Notes under the pieces: model-generated
The model's input: the letters and a program-made list of their open reading frames with translations, nothing else
Databases searched by the model: none
What the model was told of the DNA's origin: nothing
DNA from: Flavobacterium sp. WV_118_3
GTDB taxonomy: Bacteria > Bacteroidota > Bacteroidia > Flavobacteriales > Flavobacteriaceae
Direction of reading: 5' to 3'
DNA: 64,000 nt
Assembly: GCF_039778605.1 (NCBI RefSeq)
Contig: NZ_CP156060.1
Location: forward strand, 3,686,001-3,750,000
In this document: in pieces, positions 45,206 to 55,266 of the stretch
How positions within the stretch are numbered: position 1 is the stretch's first letter
Layout of the letters: each line of letters begins with the position of its first letter
Program-made: the position numbers and the translations under genes

Positions 45206-46012
45206 TTAATCTCTTAATTGTTGTAAATATCCTTCTGTAACTTTGGCTTTCCATTCTTTGGTGGTACCCGACCAGGTAGAATGGCTCATTTGCATTTCAT
45301 AGGCTTTGGCGTGTTCTTTTCCTGTGCCGGGAACATGATTTACGATATGACCTTGTCCTTCATGTATCGATGCGTTTTGAATATTGTTAACCGTAAATTG
45401 TCCTTTAGAAGTCCACATTGTGCTTATTAAGTTAAAGGTCATTTTGTTGCCATTAACGCTTACCGGAATTTCATCTTTGTTAAAGCCAAGTCTTTCTCCT
45501 TCGTTTGAAGATGTAAATACGCTATTTGCAGGATTAGCGTTATCAAGCCAACTATAATTCGTTGAGGTTTGACCATTGTGTAAATCATCTAAACGAAATC
45601 CCGGAGATTTTGTTTGCCCGACAATGTGTGTTATAGCATTATTTATCATATCGCTTTCAGATTGAGAAATCCCGTCTTTTGCCAGTTCATGTAACTTTAG
45701 CCCGTAGTGTAGTGCTACCTGATGGGGAATTCCTCCTTTTTTCGAATTATCTGTTCCATTATTATAGCCCCCTAATATTCTGAAAATGTTTTTATCCATG
45801 AAAAGGACTTCTCCTTCAAATCCCTGATTATCCGTTCCCATAAAATTCCCCTGATAATCATAGATAGGGTTTAAATTTATATTGTTTGAATTATAAATTG
45901 GCATCGTTGATTTGCTATCAGAAGACTGATCCGGAAAGGATTCTTTTAAAGGTTCTACATCGCAGGAGAAAAACTGTAAAAGAAGAACGATTGCTATTAG
46001 TTTTGCCTTCAT
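45206..46012 (-). CDS. lipoprotein with Rhs-tip-like region and HEGQGH motif
   Basis: 268 residues. Signal peptide and lipobox QFFSC (Cys17). Residues 51-64 (YDYQGNFMGTDNQG) resemble the linker that begins many Rhs toxin tips in Bacteroidota. The C-terminal part has HEGQGH at 217-222, then HAKAYEMQMSHSTW at 234-247, an arrangement recalling metallopeptidase-like toxin tips. The sequence is not a standard HExxH motif, so catalytic function is uncertain. First gene of a three-gene operon with a second lipoprotein and a membrane protein. Confidence 0.7.
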   Translation of the reverse strand: MKAKLIAIVLLLQFFSCDVEPLKESFPDQSSDSKSTMPIYNSNNINLNPIYDYQGNFMGTDNQGFEGEVLFMDKNIFRILGGYNNGTDNSKKGGIPHQVALHYGLKLHELAKDGISQSESDMINNAITHIVGQTKSPGFRLDDLHNGQTSTNYSWLDNANPANSVFTSSNEGERLGFNKDEIPVSVNGNKMTFNLISTMWTSKGQFTVNNIQNASIHEGQGHIVNHVPGTGKEHAKAYEMQMSHSTWSGTTKEWKAKVTEGYLQQLRD

Positions 46013-46199
46013 AGAATGTCATTAAAAAATGATTTATCGTTTATTAGGGAATACTTTTAATACCTGAAAGGTTTTGAAGTTAACAGGTGTTTTAAGTTAA
46101 AAAGAAATAGCCTGAGGTAAAAATCAAGACTCAATATGTCTTGATTTGTCTTTAAATGGATTTGTTACTCAATAACTAACGAGCTTATAAGGCAATAAA

Positions 46200-46224
46200 A
46201 AAGGCGACCAATTGGTCGCCTTTA
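46200..46224 (-). terminator. intrinsic terminator of the second T9SS operon
   Basis: GGCGACC (46203-46209) and GGTCGCC (46214-46220) form a perfect stem with AATT loop; on the minus strand it is followed by TTTTTTATT. It ends the operon running from 54884 to 46276. Confidence 0.85.
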
Positions 46225-46231
46225 CTGTATG

Positions 46232-46269
46232 TAACACCTGACAGGTTTCTAAAAACCTGTCAGGTGTTA
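46232..46269. repeat. REP-like palindrome, copy 3
   Basis: 17-bp perfect arms (46232-46248 and 46253-46269, core AACACCTGACAGGTTT) with a 4-nt loop. A degenerate fourth copy is visible at about 46060-46093. Confidence 0.85.
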
Positions 46270-46275
46270 ATAATA

Positions 46276-48150
46276 TTACTTTTTAACAATCAGGAATTCT
46301 GATCGTCTGTTTTGTGCATATTCTTCTTCGGTACAGTTAGCACCGCAGTTAATCTTAGGCTCGCTTTCTCCATAACCTTTACCAGAGATTCTGTCCTTAG
46401 CAATTCCTTTAGATAAGATATACTGAACCGTGGACTTCGCACGACGGTCGGATAAATTCATGTTGTATTTATCGCTACCTCTGCTGTCGGTATGGGATTT
46501 AACCATGATCACCATGTTTGGATAGGCAGTCATCGCCTGAACCAACTTGTCTAACTCAAAAGCGCCTTGTTGGGTAATATTGCTCTTGTCGAATTCGAAA
46601 TAGATGTCGTTTAATACAACCTCTGTTTCTTTTACGATCTGTTCGATTGGCTGTAAGTCGGCGTTGATGTTCACGATACCTCCTTTGGTTTTGCTAACCG
46701 GGAAGTTGTTGCTTTCATAACCGTCTTTCGCTACCTGAATGGTATAGGCTTTATCACATTCTACAGCGTACGATACCGTACCGTCTGCCTCAGTGGTTTT
46801 AGTTGAAATGATATTGTTCTTCTCGTCTAAGATCGCTACACGGGCACCGGATAATTTAGCGCCTGTTTTTGCATCTCTAACCAAAGAAACCACTTCCACA
46901 CCACAAACCGGAATCGCCATATAGATGTTATCGACTCCGGCACGGTTACTCGATACAAATCCGATGTTTTTAGTCGTATTAAAACTAAACGCGAAATCGT
47001 CTTTCTCCGAGTTTACCGGTTTTCCTACGTTAGTAGCATCCGTTCCTTTGTTTAAGTCGATCACATACACATCCATTCCTCCAAACCCCTGACGGGCGTC
47101 TGATGAGAAATACAATTTGTTGTCATCCGTGATAAACGGGAAACTCTCATTTCCTTCGGTGTTGATCTTCTTACCAAGGTTCTCCGGTGTGCCGTAAGTT
47201 CCATCCGAATTGATCGCTACTTTCCAGATATCCACACCACCTACCGATCCCGGCATATTGGAAGAGAAGTAAAGTGTTTTACCATCTTTGCTCAAACTTG
47301 GATTACTGGTGGAATAGTCTTTACTGTTAAACGGTAATGAAGTAATGTTACTCCATTGATTTCCGTTTTTAGTGGCTTTAAACAAGTTTACCTGTCCGAA
47401 TTTCAATTTCTGAGCTTTGTCTTTTTCAAACATACCTTCTTTAAAACTCTCACTGGCAAAATACATCGTATTACCGTCGGCACTGATCGTAGCCGGTCCG
47501 TCGTGGTATTTCGAGTTGATACTCTCTACCGGTGTCGGCTGACTAAAAGTTCCATCGGAATTATACGTAGCACTGTACAAATCCAAAAACGGTTGTTCGT
47601 TCCATCCGTAGGTTTTACGCGAAGTGTTTCGCGCTGAGGCAAAATAAAGGGTGTTATCATTGGTTAAAACCGCTCCAAAATCCGATTTATCACTGTTGAT
47701 ATCCATGTTTTTGATATCAAAGGATTTCGCCTTTTCGTTTAGTTTTGGCAGATAATTCGGGTTTTGCTTGAATGCGATCGCACGCTGATCATTCGGAGCC
47801 ATACTGGCAAACTTCTGCATTTGCTTGTTCGCCTCGTCATATTTCCCCTGTGCTTTTAACATCTGGGCATAACGGTAATAGGTCTCGGCATCGTCGTGCT
47901 TTTCGCTGATCGCCTTAGCGTACCATTTGGAGGCTTCGGCAGCATTGAATACGTTGTAGTAACTGTCGGCCAGTTGCTTGTAAACGTATCCGTCCGCTTT
48001 GCCTTTGTCTACCAGCTTCAGGTAAGCATTGGCAGCATCGACATACTCAAATCTGTTGTAGAGTTTGTCGGCGCTTTGGGTGTCTTTGTTTTGTGCCGAT
48101 AGTGTCGAACTAGCGATCACAAAACTTAAAGTGATATATAAATTCTTCAT
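46276..48150 (-). CDS. OmpA family protein with TPR and PD40 propeller (PorE-like)
   Basis: 624 residues. Signal peptide MKNLYITLSFVIASSTLSAQ; TPR-like helices about residues 25-115 (YNRFEYVDAANAYLKLV); PD40/WD40-like propeller about 140-410 (SADGNTMYFASESF, SKDGKTLYFSSNMPGSVGGVDIW); a carboxypeptidase-regulatory-like domain about 425-500; OmpA peptidoglycan-binding domain 510-624 (IYFEFDKSNIT, SHTDSRGSDKYNMNLSDRRAKS, GYGESEP). The architecture matches T9SS-associated PorE-type proteins that tie secretion components to the cell wall. It is last in the adhesin-SprF-OmpA operon. Confidence 0.92.
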   Translation of the reverse strand: MKNLYITLSFVIASSTLSAQNKDTQSADKLYNRFEYVDAANAYLKLVDKGKADGYVYKQLADSYYNVFNAAEASKWYAKAISEKHDDAETYYRYAQMLKAQGKYDEANKQMQKFASMAPNDQRAIAFKQNPNYLPKLNEKAKSFDIKNMDINSDKSDFGAVLTNDNTLYFASARNTSRKTYGWNEQPFLDLYSATYNSDGTFSQPTPVESINSKYHDGPATISADGNTMYFASESFKEGMFEKDKAQKLKFGQVNLFKATKNGNQWSNITSLPFNSKDYSTSNPSLSKDGKTLYFSSNMPGSVGGVDIWKVAINSDGTYGTPENLGKKINTEGNESFPFITDDNKLYFSSDARQGFGGMDVYVIDLNKGTDATNVGKPVNSEKDDFAFSFNTTKNIGFVSSNRAGVDNIYMAIPVCGVEVVSLVRDAKTGAKLSGARVAILDEKNNIISTKTTEADGTVSYAVECDKAYTIQVAKDGYESNNFPVSKTKGGIVNINADLQPIEQIVKETEVVLNDIYFEFDKSNITQQGAFELDKLVQAMTAYPNMVIMVKSHTDSRGSDKYNMNLSDRRAKSTVQYILSKGIAKDRISGKGYGESEPKINCGANCTEEEYAQNRRSEFLIVKK

Positions 48151-48169
48151 GTCTTAGGTCGCTTTTATA

Positions 48170-49090
48170 TTAGAAATATCTCGGAGATCGGGACACTTTC
48201 TTAGAGAAGTTAACATCGAATAACAAGATGACTTCGTGCGAAGAAGGTGTGGTTACTTTTAAATCGGATACGATATGGTCGTAGGCATATCCGATACGAA
48301 GGCTTGGCGTAATGGCATAGTTAACCATGGCTCCAAAGGAATCGTCCAATCGGTAAGTAGCTCCGATTTCGAATTTGTCATAAAAAAGGAAGTTGGTCGA
48401 CACATCAAACGAAGTTGGCGCATCGAAGGCCGACTTCACCATAAAGAACGGTTTGAATTTTGCATTCTCGCTTAAATCGAATACATATCCCCCCGTTACA
48501 AAATAGTGTTGGGTATCACTTCCGAATTTACGGCCGTTATAATCCAAATACGTCGACTTTAACATGTTAGGTACCGAAGCTGCCAAATAGTACTTATTGG
48601 TATAGTAGAACAATCCCGCTCCCGCGTTAAAAAACGTTCGGCTGGTGTTCTCGGCAAAAGCAGGGTCGTTCGCATCCGGAACATACGGACTTACATCCGA
48701 TAATAGTCCAACTTTATGGAAAGTCGCTCCCGCTTTTAATCCCAAAGCCAGTTTGTGTTCACCACCAAGGTTTAAGGTGTAGGAGAAGTCAGCGTACACA
48801 TTATTCTCTTTCACAGGACCGATCTTGTCCGAAATTACCGAAAGTCCCAATCCTACATTCTTACCTACCGGACTGTGACCCGAAAAGGTAGCCGTAGACG
48901 GAGCCCCTTCAAGATCAACCCACTGCTTGCGGTATAACAAACCAAAGGATAACGTCTCCTTCGAACCGGCATACGCCGGGTTAATGACATTCATATTATA
49001 CATGTATTGTGTATAATGTGGGTCTTGTTGTGCTGAGGCCTCTTTTAATCCGATCAGGGCTAAAAAGGCGGTCAAATATATTTTCTTCAT
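48170..49090 (-). CDS. PorP/SprF family T9SS membrane protein
   Basis: 306-residue outer-membrane protein. Signal peptide MKKIYLTAFLALIGLKEASAQ then QDPHYTQYMYNMNVINPAYAGSKETLSFGLLYRKQWVDLEGAPST, the core PorP/SprF signature. More typical of the family than the copy at 23774. It probably serves the type B cargo encoded 67 nt upstream (49158-54884). Confidence 0.94.
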   Translation of the reverse strand: MKKIYLTAFLALIGLKEASAQQDPHYTQYMYNMNVINPAYAGSKETLSFGLLYRKQWVDLEGAPSTATFSGHSPVGKNVGLGLSVISDKIGPVKENNVYADFSYTLNLGGEHKLALGLKAGATFHKVGLLSDVSPYVPDANDPAFAENTSRTFFNAGAGLFYYTNKYYLAASVPNMLKSTYLDYNGRKFGSDTQHYFVTGGYVFDLSENAKFKPFFMVKSAFDAPTSFDVSTNFLFYDKFEIGATYRLDDSFGAMVNYAITPSLRIGYAYDHIVSDLKVTTPSSHEVILLFDVNFSKKVSRSPRYF

Positions 49091-49157
49091 TGGTATACTG
49101 TTTGTAGATAAAGTCCCTGCCCGATCACTCAGGCAGGTCTTTATATAATGTTACTGC

Positions 49158-52100
49158 TTATTTCTCTCTGCTGATATAAACCCATCCGGTTTTAGTATCC
49201 CCTCCTTTTAACTCGATCACATAGAAATACGTACCGTCTGGTAACTCACTACCACCTTTAGATTGACCAAACCATTGGTTGGTATAACCTGCGCCGAAAG
49301 TGTAAACCTCAGCGCCATAGCGGTTGAAGATACCTAGTTTTTCTACATTAAATCCGGTTAAATCAAAAGTATCGTTTAGTCCGTCGTTATTCGGTGAAAT
49401 ACCTTTCTGGATCTGACAGTATACTTGTTCTACGGTATATGGTAGTTCTAAAGAACATCCGGCACTACTGGTTACTTTTACTTTGAATATAGCCGGAAGA
49501 TTCGGTGTATTCGAACTAAAGTATTCCGATACGTTAAATGTCGGACTGTCGTTTCCTACTGTCGTTCCATTGTTATTCGTCCATTGGAAATGGGCATTGC
49601 TTAGATCAAGATTGCTATCCGATGTTTGTACGGTCAACACAAATTGATTGGCAACACAGTCTCCAAAAATAGTAAACGCGAACGGCTCCTGTACGGTTAC
49701 GGTTAATGTAGTCGTTTTAGCGCATTGTCCGGCATCCGGTGTAAAGGTATAGGTTCCTGTTGCGGTATTGCTTACAGTAGCTGGCGACCAGGTTCCAGTG
49801 TAACCATCGTTTGACGTCGTTGGTAATACCGGTGCTGTACTGCCCGAGCATATTGGCGCAATTGCAGTAAATGAAGGTACCGGCGATGGAATAACCGTGA
49901 TGGTCATCGTTACCGGGCTGCCACACTGACCTGTTGTTGGGGTAAAGGTATAGGTACCGGTTGCCGTATTGCTCACCGTAGCTGGCGACCAGGTTCCGGT
50001 AACGCCTTCAATAGAGGTAGCCGGTAAGCTTGGTGCCGTACTGCCTTCGCAGAATGACGCAATCTGGTTAAAGCTTGGTTGTACGCCCGGATTTACGGTA
50101 ACATTTACGGTGGCTGTTGCGGTACATCCGTTGTGGTTGATCGTAACGGTATAAGCACCGGATTGTGTCACGGTAATAGTTCCGGTTGTATCCGTTAACG
50201 GATTCGTACCATGTGTCCATGAATAAATCACATCAGCTGGATTGTAATTCGTTGGTGTCACAACAATTTGCCCGGTTTGATTGGTACAAATGGTCAGATC
50301 CGGAGTAATCGTAAACTGAGGTGTCAAGTCCTGAACAATCAGGTTAAAGGTTACAGTCGTATGACATCCGGTCGTATTGTTTTCGACGCGTACATAAATT
50401 GTCTCCTGATATTGGATTACGTTGGTATAGGCCGTCGGTGTTCCAATAGGGTTAAGATCTCCGTCGGCATCTGCCTGCGAATTATGGAAGGTAATCGTAT
50501 AATCCGCTGTTGCCAGGTTTCCTAAGATTGCACTGTTGTTTGTCGTAAGATCGAATGTTGCAAATCCGGAAGCATCACATACAGTCATGTTCGACGGCGT
50601 ATTGGCTACAATTTGATCATAAAATTCTACAGAAAGCGTATCCGACTGTGAACAGGTAGTTCCGTTGTATAGAGCACTAACGGTATAATCGCCTGTTTGC
50701 GTCACGGTTAATGATGGTCCGGTAGCACCCGGAATCGGAGTACCTCCAGCTGTCGACCATGTGAATGTGAAATCAGCAGGGTTTAATCCGGTGTCAATAG
50801 TATAGCTATCACCATAACAAACCGCCGTTCCGTCTGCAATTAGTAAATCGTCTCCAAGATCAACCGTGCCAATGTTAAAACTTCCTGCTTTTAAGAATAC
50901 GGCAGAGTCGAATTGGGTATCATTTCTATCGGCAATAACCAATTTGATATGATAGGTCGTATTTGGCGTTACAGCAGATTGTGCTGTCATTACTTTCGTC
51001 TGACCGTTAAAGTTGATCGAAGCATCTTCTTCATTCGGTTCGCCGTTATAAACATCAAAATATTGTGCGTTTATAGACGGACAGCCCGAATTATAAGCAT
51101 TGTCTCTAATTCGCGTTACCGAAATCGGATCGCTTGTTCCCGGTACTAAAGCCAGGTTCGTAGTTGTTCCGTTGGAATCGGTTAGGAAAAAGGCAAAGGC
51201 ATCGGAGAAATCACATTGATATGTTCCATATTCTTCTGACGCAAACAGGAAGTCGAAACTTAACTGGTTGGTAATCGGAACGAAATCAAATTCCAGAACA
51301 GTCGCATTACGATAAATAGTTAAATCCGGATCAAATCCAAGATTCTGGATGTAATTGAATAATTGTGTATCGCCCGGCCATGAATTGGTACCATCGCTTA
51401 GGTTGGAGGTATTTGGACCTTTAGCTTTTAAAGCATCTCCTGTCGATAGTACGATTCCGCTTTCTAATGGGAAGTTGGATCCGTTACGGGTAAAGTAAGC
51501 GATACCATTCGGGTTTCCGAAGTTTGTTCCTGTAGACCAGGTAATGTTGCTGATCTGCGCACAGGTAGAACCGATCAATACATCCTGTACCAGTTGCGGA
51601 ACAGTATACTGTGTATTGTTGGTTGCGATTGGCGGTGGTGGTGTCGCAACACATAAGTCAAAAGTACTGGTTTGACCCGGTGTAGAAGTATAGGTGTACA
51701 CACGGATATAATAGGTCTGACCTACCACTAAGTTTTCTGCAATACTCGTTTCCGGATCGCTACAATACAATTGTGTTAAGTTACCACAAGTACCGGAATA
51801 AACCGCATGGAATAAGTCGGTTGTGCTTCCGTTTAAATTTAAAAGCTTGATGGAATGACGAACGTTGGTAGCGGTAAATTGATACCATACATCATCATCG
51901 GCCGTTCCGCCACAGGCATTTGGTTCGGAGGAAGCTGTGGCACCAACTACTGTACCCGGAGTTGTTAGGGTACACAATTGCGTGTCGTTTACCGGTGCCT
52001 GAGTAGCAGCGCTACATTCGTCGTTTACCGGTTTGGTTGTGAATTTTTTACGGAAAGACCAGTTACTCTTATCTGTCGGACTACAAATAGCTCGGACAAA

Positions 52101-54884
52101 TACGTCATATGATGTTGATGGCGTTAAGGTGCCTTCCGGAATGGTATATGGTTTTATCGAAGTTGTAATTATACCTGGAGGATTCGCCCCCGGTGCCGGA
52201 TCTCCGGACGGAATAATTACGATTTCCCATTGTGTAGCAGTACCCACTTCGGTCCAGTCGATCATGGCGCCAGTTTGGGTGATGTTGCTAATGGTTACAG
52301 CCGTAGGTCGCGGACAGGTTGGTGGCGGTCCGCAGGTTACGGTTGCATCCCAACCCGGAGCAGTTACAATTCCATCTGACTCGAATACAAAAGTAATACA
52401 GCCACCTGGAACCGAAGATTCGAACGGTCCCGGAAGGTTGCCGTTTAAGTTTCCTGTAAAAGTACCTATTGGTGTTCCGGTTGCACTACTGCCATCATAA
52501 ACTGTAAGGAAGTCGTATGAGTTTTCAATATTAAATTCGTTAAATTCAATGGTTACAATATCGCCTGGATTTGAAGGGCAGATTGTAGTGGTAATATTGG
52601 AGTTGTTGCTGTAGTTACCAGTTGCGCCACCGCTATCATAAAAATGATCTCCGGCACAATAATCCGGTAATGTTCTATGTGTTGCAGGTCCGGTCCAGTA
52701 ACTGGAATCGGTAGGGCTACAAACAGCTCTTACATAAATATCATAGTTGGTATCCGATGATAACGAACTAATCACATGGTTAGGATTGGTTGTTACGGTT
52801 ATAATACCGGATGTTGGAGGCGTTGTGTTTGGAGAAGGAGAACCTGCCGGAAGGGCGATTACTTCCCATGTTGTAGCGGTTCCGGCTTCTGTCCATGCAG
52901 CCTGAATCGAGTTGGCAGTAGCTCCTGAAGCCGTTAATGCTGTAGGCTGCGGACACGTTGGCGGTACACAGTCGGTTGGACCGGTAAATAATAATGAATC
53001 CTGAGATCCTGTTCCCGGAGGTTTGGTATAGGCCGTTACGCCAAAAGGTGTAATTACGGTTAGACCTACTTCAGTAGGGTAACTTCCGTCCGGATTCCAG
53101 TAGACCTCATAAGGAATTCCGGAACACAAAGGTACCTGTACGGTAATCGGATTGGTTCCGTCTGTTGCAGTCGGTCCGGTTAATGTCGCAATAATAACAC
53201 CGTTTTGGCGGATATCGATCGTATTACCATTCCATCCGTCGCCATAACTGTCGGTCATTACAAATGAGAAGTTACAGGCGTTGTTACATAACGGTAATTG
53301 GAATAGTTTTGGTCCCGACCATTGGCTATACGAACCATCCGGACATTTTGCCCGCACATAATATTCGTAATTGGATCCGGCTGTTAAAGCAGCACCGGCA
53401 AATGTTGTAGTCGCGTTAAACGGTAAAGCCGTTACGGTTGTTCCGGCTCCGGCTGGAACGCCCGATCCTGGTGTCTGTACTACAACCTGCCATTCGGTAG
53501 CACCGCTTGGGTTACCCCAGGTTAAATCGGCTGAGGTCATGTTTAAGGTGCCTACCGCTAATGCCGTTGGCGGCGGACAGGTTACCTGTTGGATTACCAA
53601 CGTATACGCGGTTGTTTGTGGAGATGCATTTGTAGAGATTAGGAAATAGTAGGTCGTACCTGTGGTTACCGGGAAGTTGGGTATATTCCGGATATTGGAG
53701 GTGGAGTTCCCCACACCGGCCAAACAGCTGGTTCCAATATTGGCACAGTTATCATACACGAAAATACCCGAATAGGTAGCTGTTGGTGTCATAGAGATAT
53801 CGATCATACCGGTGAATGTTGCCGTATAAGCATAAACAACATCGTTACCGGTCAGGTAGTTGCCGGTTGCGCTACAACCCGAAGCGCCCTGGTCTCCTGA
53901 AATATGATTACCGTAATTCGACGTGTCGTCAGTAGTAGAATACGGTAAAGAGTTGATCATTATTGGTGCCGCACAAGTTTGTCCTAAGGATACAGTCGTA
54001 AAATAGAACGGTCCGGCCCAGTTACTTGGAATACCGCCGGTACAGATAGAGCGTACACGATATTGGTAAACTGTTCCAGGTGCTATAGGTGTACCTGTTG
54101 AAGTGGTAGTAGCGGTATAAGGATTCGAGTTAATCACCTGTCCTACGCCTGTTAAAGGATCTGCAGAAGGGATTAATTCGATTTCCCATTGGGTAGAGCC
54201 ACTTGGGTTATCCCACGAAAGCTGTGCCGAATTGGTCGTTATTGTGCCGGCAACACCATTTGCAGGGTCCAAACATTGTTGTACCAGATTGATATCGTCA
54301 ATCAGAAAACGATCCCCATCTGCAGAGGCACCGTTTTGGGTGTGCACTCTTACAAAGGCAATGTATATCTGCTGGTTGGCCGGAACCAGGTTGTTGAAGT
54401 TTACTACTTGTTCTACATAAGTACCCGGTGTCGGCGATATAGCCGTTTCCGATAGTTCGATAATTTGTGTTGTAAATGTAGATAGGTTCGTTTGAGAAGT
54501 TGTAGAAACCCGGATCTGTAGTTTGGATCCCTGATCGCCGGCGCGACCATGTTGGGCGTAAAAACGTAATTGTCCATTGGCGGGGGCAGTAACTAATGGT
54601 GAAATCAGCCAGTCTTCTTCGGTATTGCCGTTACCGATGTTGACCCGTTCGACCATAGCTGCATAGTTCCCGGTGTGTGGTGGTGAGGTTGTAGAATTCA
54701 AAGGGGTTCGAATCCACAGATTTCCGTTGGCGGGGCCCATTCCTATGCCGTTATGAGATATTACCCAGGTTCCTCCAGGGCCTGTTGGAGGGAAAGCGGT
54801 GCCTTCAAATCCTTCAGGAAATACTTGGGAGAAACCCACAAAACTCAATAATGACATAAAAATTAGTAGTGTAATTTTTTTCAT
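49158..54884 (-). CDS. giant T9SS type B adhesin, multi-domain
   Basis: 1908 residues, secreted. Signal peptide MKKITLLIFMSLLSFVGFSQ. Domains in order: cleaved-adhesin/MAM-like (about 20-205), repeated fibronectin III-like modules (CLDPANGVAGTITTNSAQLSWDNPSGSTQWE type), a CUB-like domain near 730-840 (DHFYDSGGATGNYSNNSN...FLTVYDGSSATG), a choice-of-anchor L domain near 1085-1340 (YTVPQLVQDVLIGSTCAQISNITW), Ig-like/PKD repeats, two near-identical 80-residue repeats (GTWSPATVSNTATGTYTFTP) and a type B sorting domain (ISPNNDGLNDTFDL, IFNRYGAEVYTF, GGSELPDGTYFY). Likely a surface adhesin. It heads the operon with SprF and the OmpA protein. Confidence 0.93.
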   Translation of the reverse strand: MKKITLLIFMSLLSFVGFSQVFPEGFEGTAFPPTGPGGTWVISHNGIGMGPANGNLWIRTPLNSTTSPPHTGNYAAMVERVNIGNGNTEEDWLISPLVTAPANGQLRFYAQHGRAGDQGSKLQIRVSTTSQTNLSTFTTQIIELSETAISPTPGTYVEQVVNFNNLVPANQQIYIAFVRVHTQNGASADGDRFLIDDINLVQQCLDPANGVAGTITTNSAQLSWDNPSGSTQWEIELIPSADPLTGVGQVINSNPYTATTTSTGTPIAPGTVYQYRVRSICTGGIPSNWAGPFYFTTVSLGQTCAAPIMINSLPYSTTDDTSNYGNHISGDQGASGCSATGNYLTGNDVVYAYTATFTGMIDISMTPTATYSGIFVYDNCANIGTSCLAGVGNSTSNIRNIPNFPVTTGTTYYFLISTNASPQTTAYTLVIQQVTCPPPTALAVGTLNMTSADLTWGNPSGATEWQVVVQTPGSGVPAGAGTTVTALPFNATTTFAGAALTAGSNYEYYVRAKCPDGSYSQWSGPKLFQLPLCNNACNFSFVMTDSYGDGWNGNTIDIRQNGVIIATLTGPTATDGTNPITVQVPLCSGIPYEVYWNPDGSYPTEVGLTVITPFGVTAYTKPPGTGSQDSLLFTGPTDCVPPTCPQPTALTASGATANSIQAAWTEAGTATTWEVIALPAGSPSPNTTPPTSGIITVTTNPNHVISSLSSDTNYDIYVRAVCSPTDSSYWTGPATHRTLPDYCAGDHFYDSGGATGNYSNNSNITTTICPSNPGDIVTIEFNEFNIENSYDFLTVYDGSSATGTPIGTFTGNLNGNLPGPFESSVPGGCITFVFESDGIVTAPGWDATVTCGPPPTCPRPTAVTISNITQTGAMIDWTEVGTATQWEIVIIPSGDPAPGANPPGIITTSIKPYTIPEGTLTPSTSYDVFVRAICSPTDKSNWSFRKKFTTKPVNDECSAATQAPVNDTQLCTLTTPGTVVGATASSEPNACGGTADDDVWYQFTATNVRHSIKLLNLNGSTTDLFHAVYSGTCGNLTQLYCSDPETSIAENLVVGQTYYIRVYTYTSTPGQTSTFDLCVATPPPPIATNNTQYTVPQLVQDVLIGSTCAQISNITWSTGTNFGNPNGIAYFTRNGSNFPLESGIVLSTGDALKAKGPNTSNLSDGTNSWPGDTQLFNYIQNLGFDPDLTIYRNATVLEFDFVPITNQLSFDFLFASEEYGTYQCDFSDAFAFFLTDSNGTTTNLALVPGTSDPISVTRIRDNAYNSGCPSINAQYFDVYNGEPNEEDASINFNGQTKVMTAQSAVTPNTTYHIKLVIADRNDTQFDSAVFLKAGSFNIGTVDLGDDLLIADGTAVCYGDSYTIDTGLNPADFTFTWSTAGGTPIPGATGPSLTVTQTGDYTVSALYNGTTCSQSDTLSVEFYDQIVANTPSNMTVCDASGFATFDLTTNNSAILGNLATADYTITFHNSQADADGDLNPIGTPTAYTNVIQYQETIYVRVENNTTGCHTTVTFNLIVQDLTPQFTITPDLTICTNQTGQIVVTPTNYNPADVIYSWTHGTNPLTDTTGTITVTQSGAYTVTINHNGCTATATVNVTVNPGVQPSFNQIASFCEGSTAPSLPATSIEGVTGTWSPATVSNTATGTYTFTPTTGQCGSPVTMTITVIPSPVPSFTAIAPICSGSTAPVLPTTSNDGYTGTWSPATVSNTATGTYTFTPDAGQCAKTTTLTVTVQEPFAFTIFGDCVANQFVLTVQTSDSNLDLSNAHFQWTNNNGTTVGNDSPTFNVSEYFSSNTPNLPAIFKVKVTSSAGCSLELPYTVEQVYCQIQKGISPNNDGLNDTFDLTGFNVEKLGIFNRYGAEVYTFGAGYTNQWFGQSKGGSELPDGTYFYVIELKGGDTKTGWVYISREK

Positions 54885-55266
54885 AATTTAATTTATTGTG
54901 AATTTTGGTATTAATATTTTTTAAATGTAAAGTAAATTTGATTAAAAAATTACACTAATGTTAAAAATAACAAAATATTGTTTTTTACATATGTTTTGTT
55001 ACAAAAAATCAAAAGTGTTGTTTTTTTTAGTCTTTTCAGTAGATTTTGATTAATATAATTGTGAATACCTGTTTTTTCAAGGGATGACGCGTTTTATTTA
55101 TGACGCGTGATAAATGTTGAAAAAAACAATACAGTTTGTATTTTTTTTAAGACTCCTGTTGGAAAACAGATCCCATACACCAAGCCAAACGAATGATTGA
55201 CCAAGTCTCAAAAAAAAGAAAAGAGGGAGGGCTTAATTTAGTCGCGGTACAATAAAAAGATTCATT
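54885..55266. other. 382-bp AT-rich divergent intergenic region
   Basis: No gene is supported here. It must hold the promoters of the minus-strand adhesin operon and the plus-strand Asp-box gene, but no clear -33/-7 pair was found. The 8-bp direct repeat ATGACGCG occurs at 55084 and 55100, and long T and A runs are present. Confidence 0.5.
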
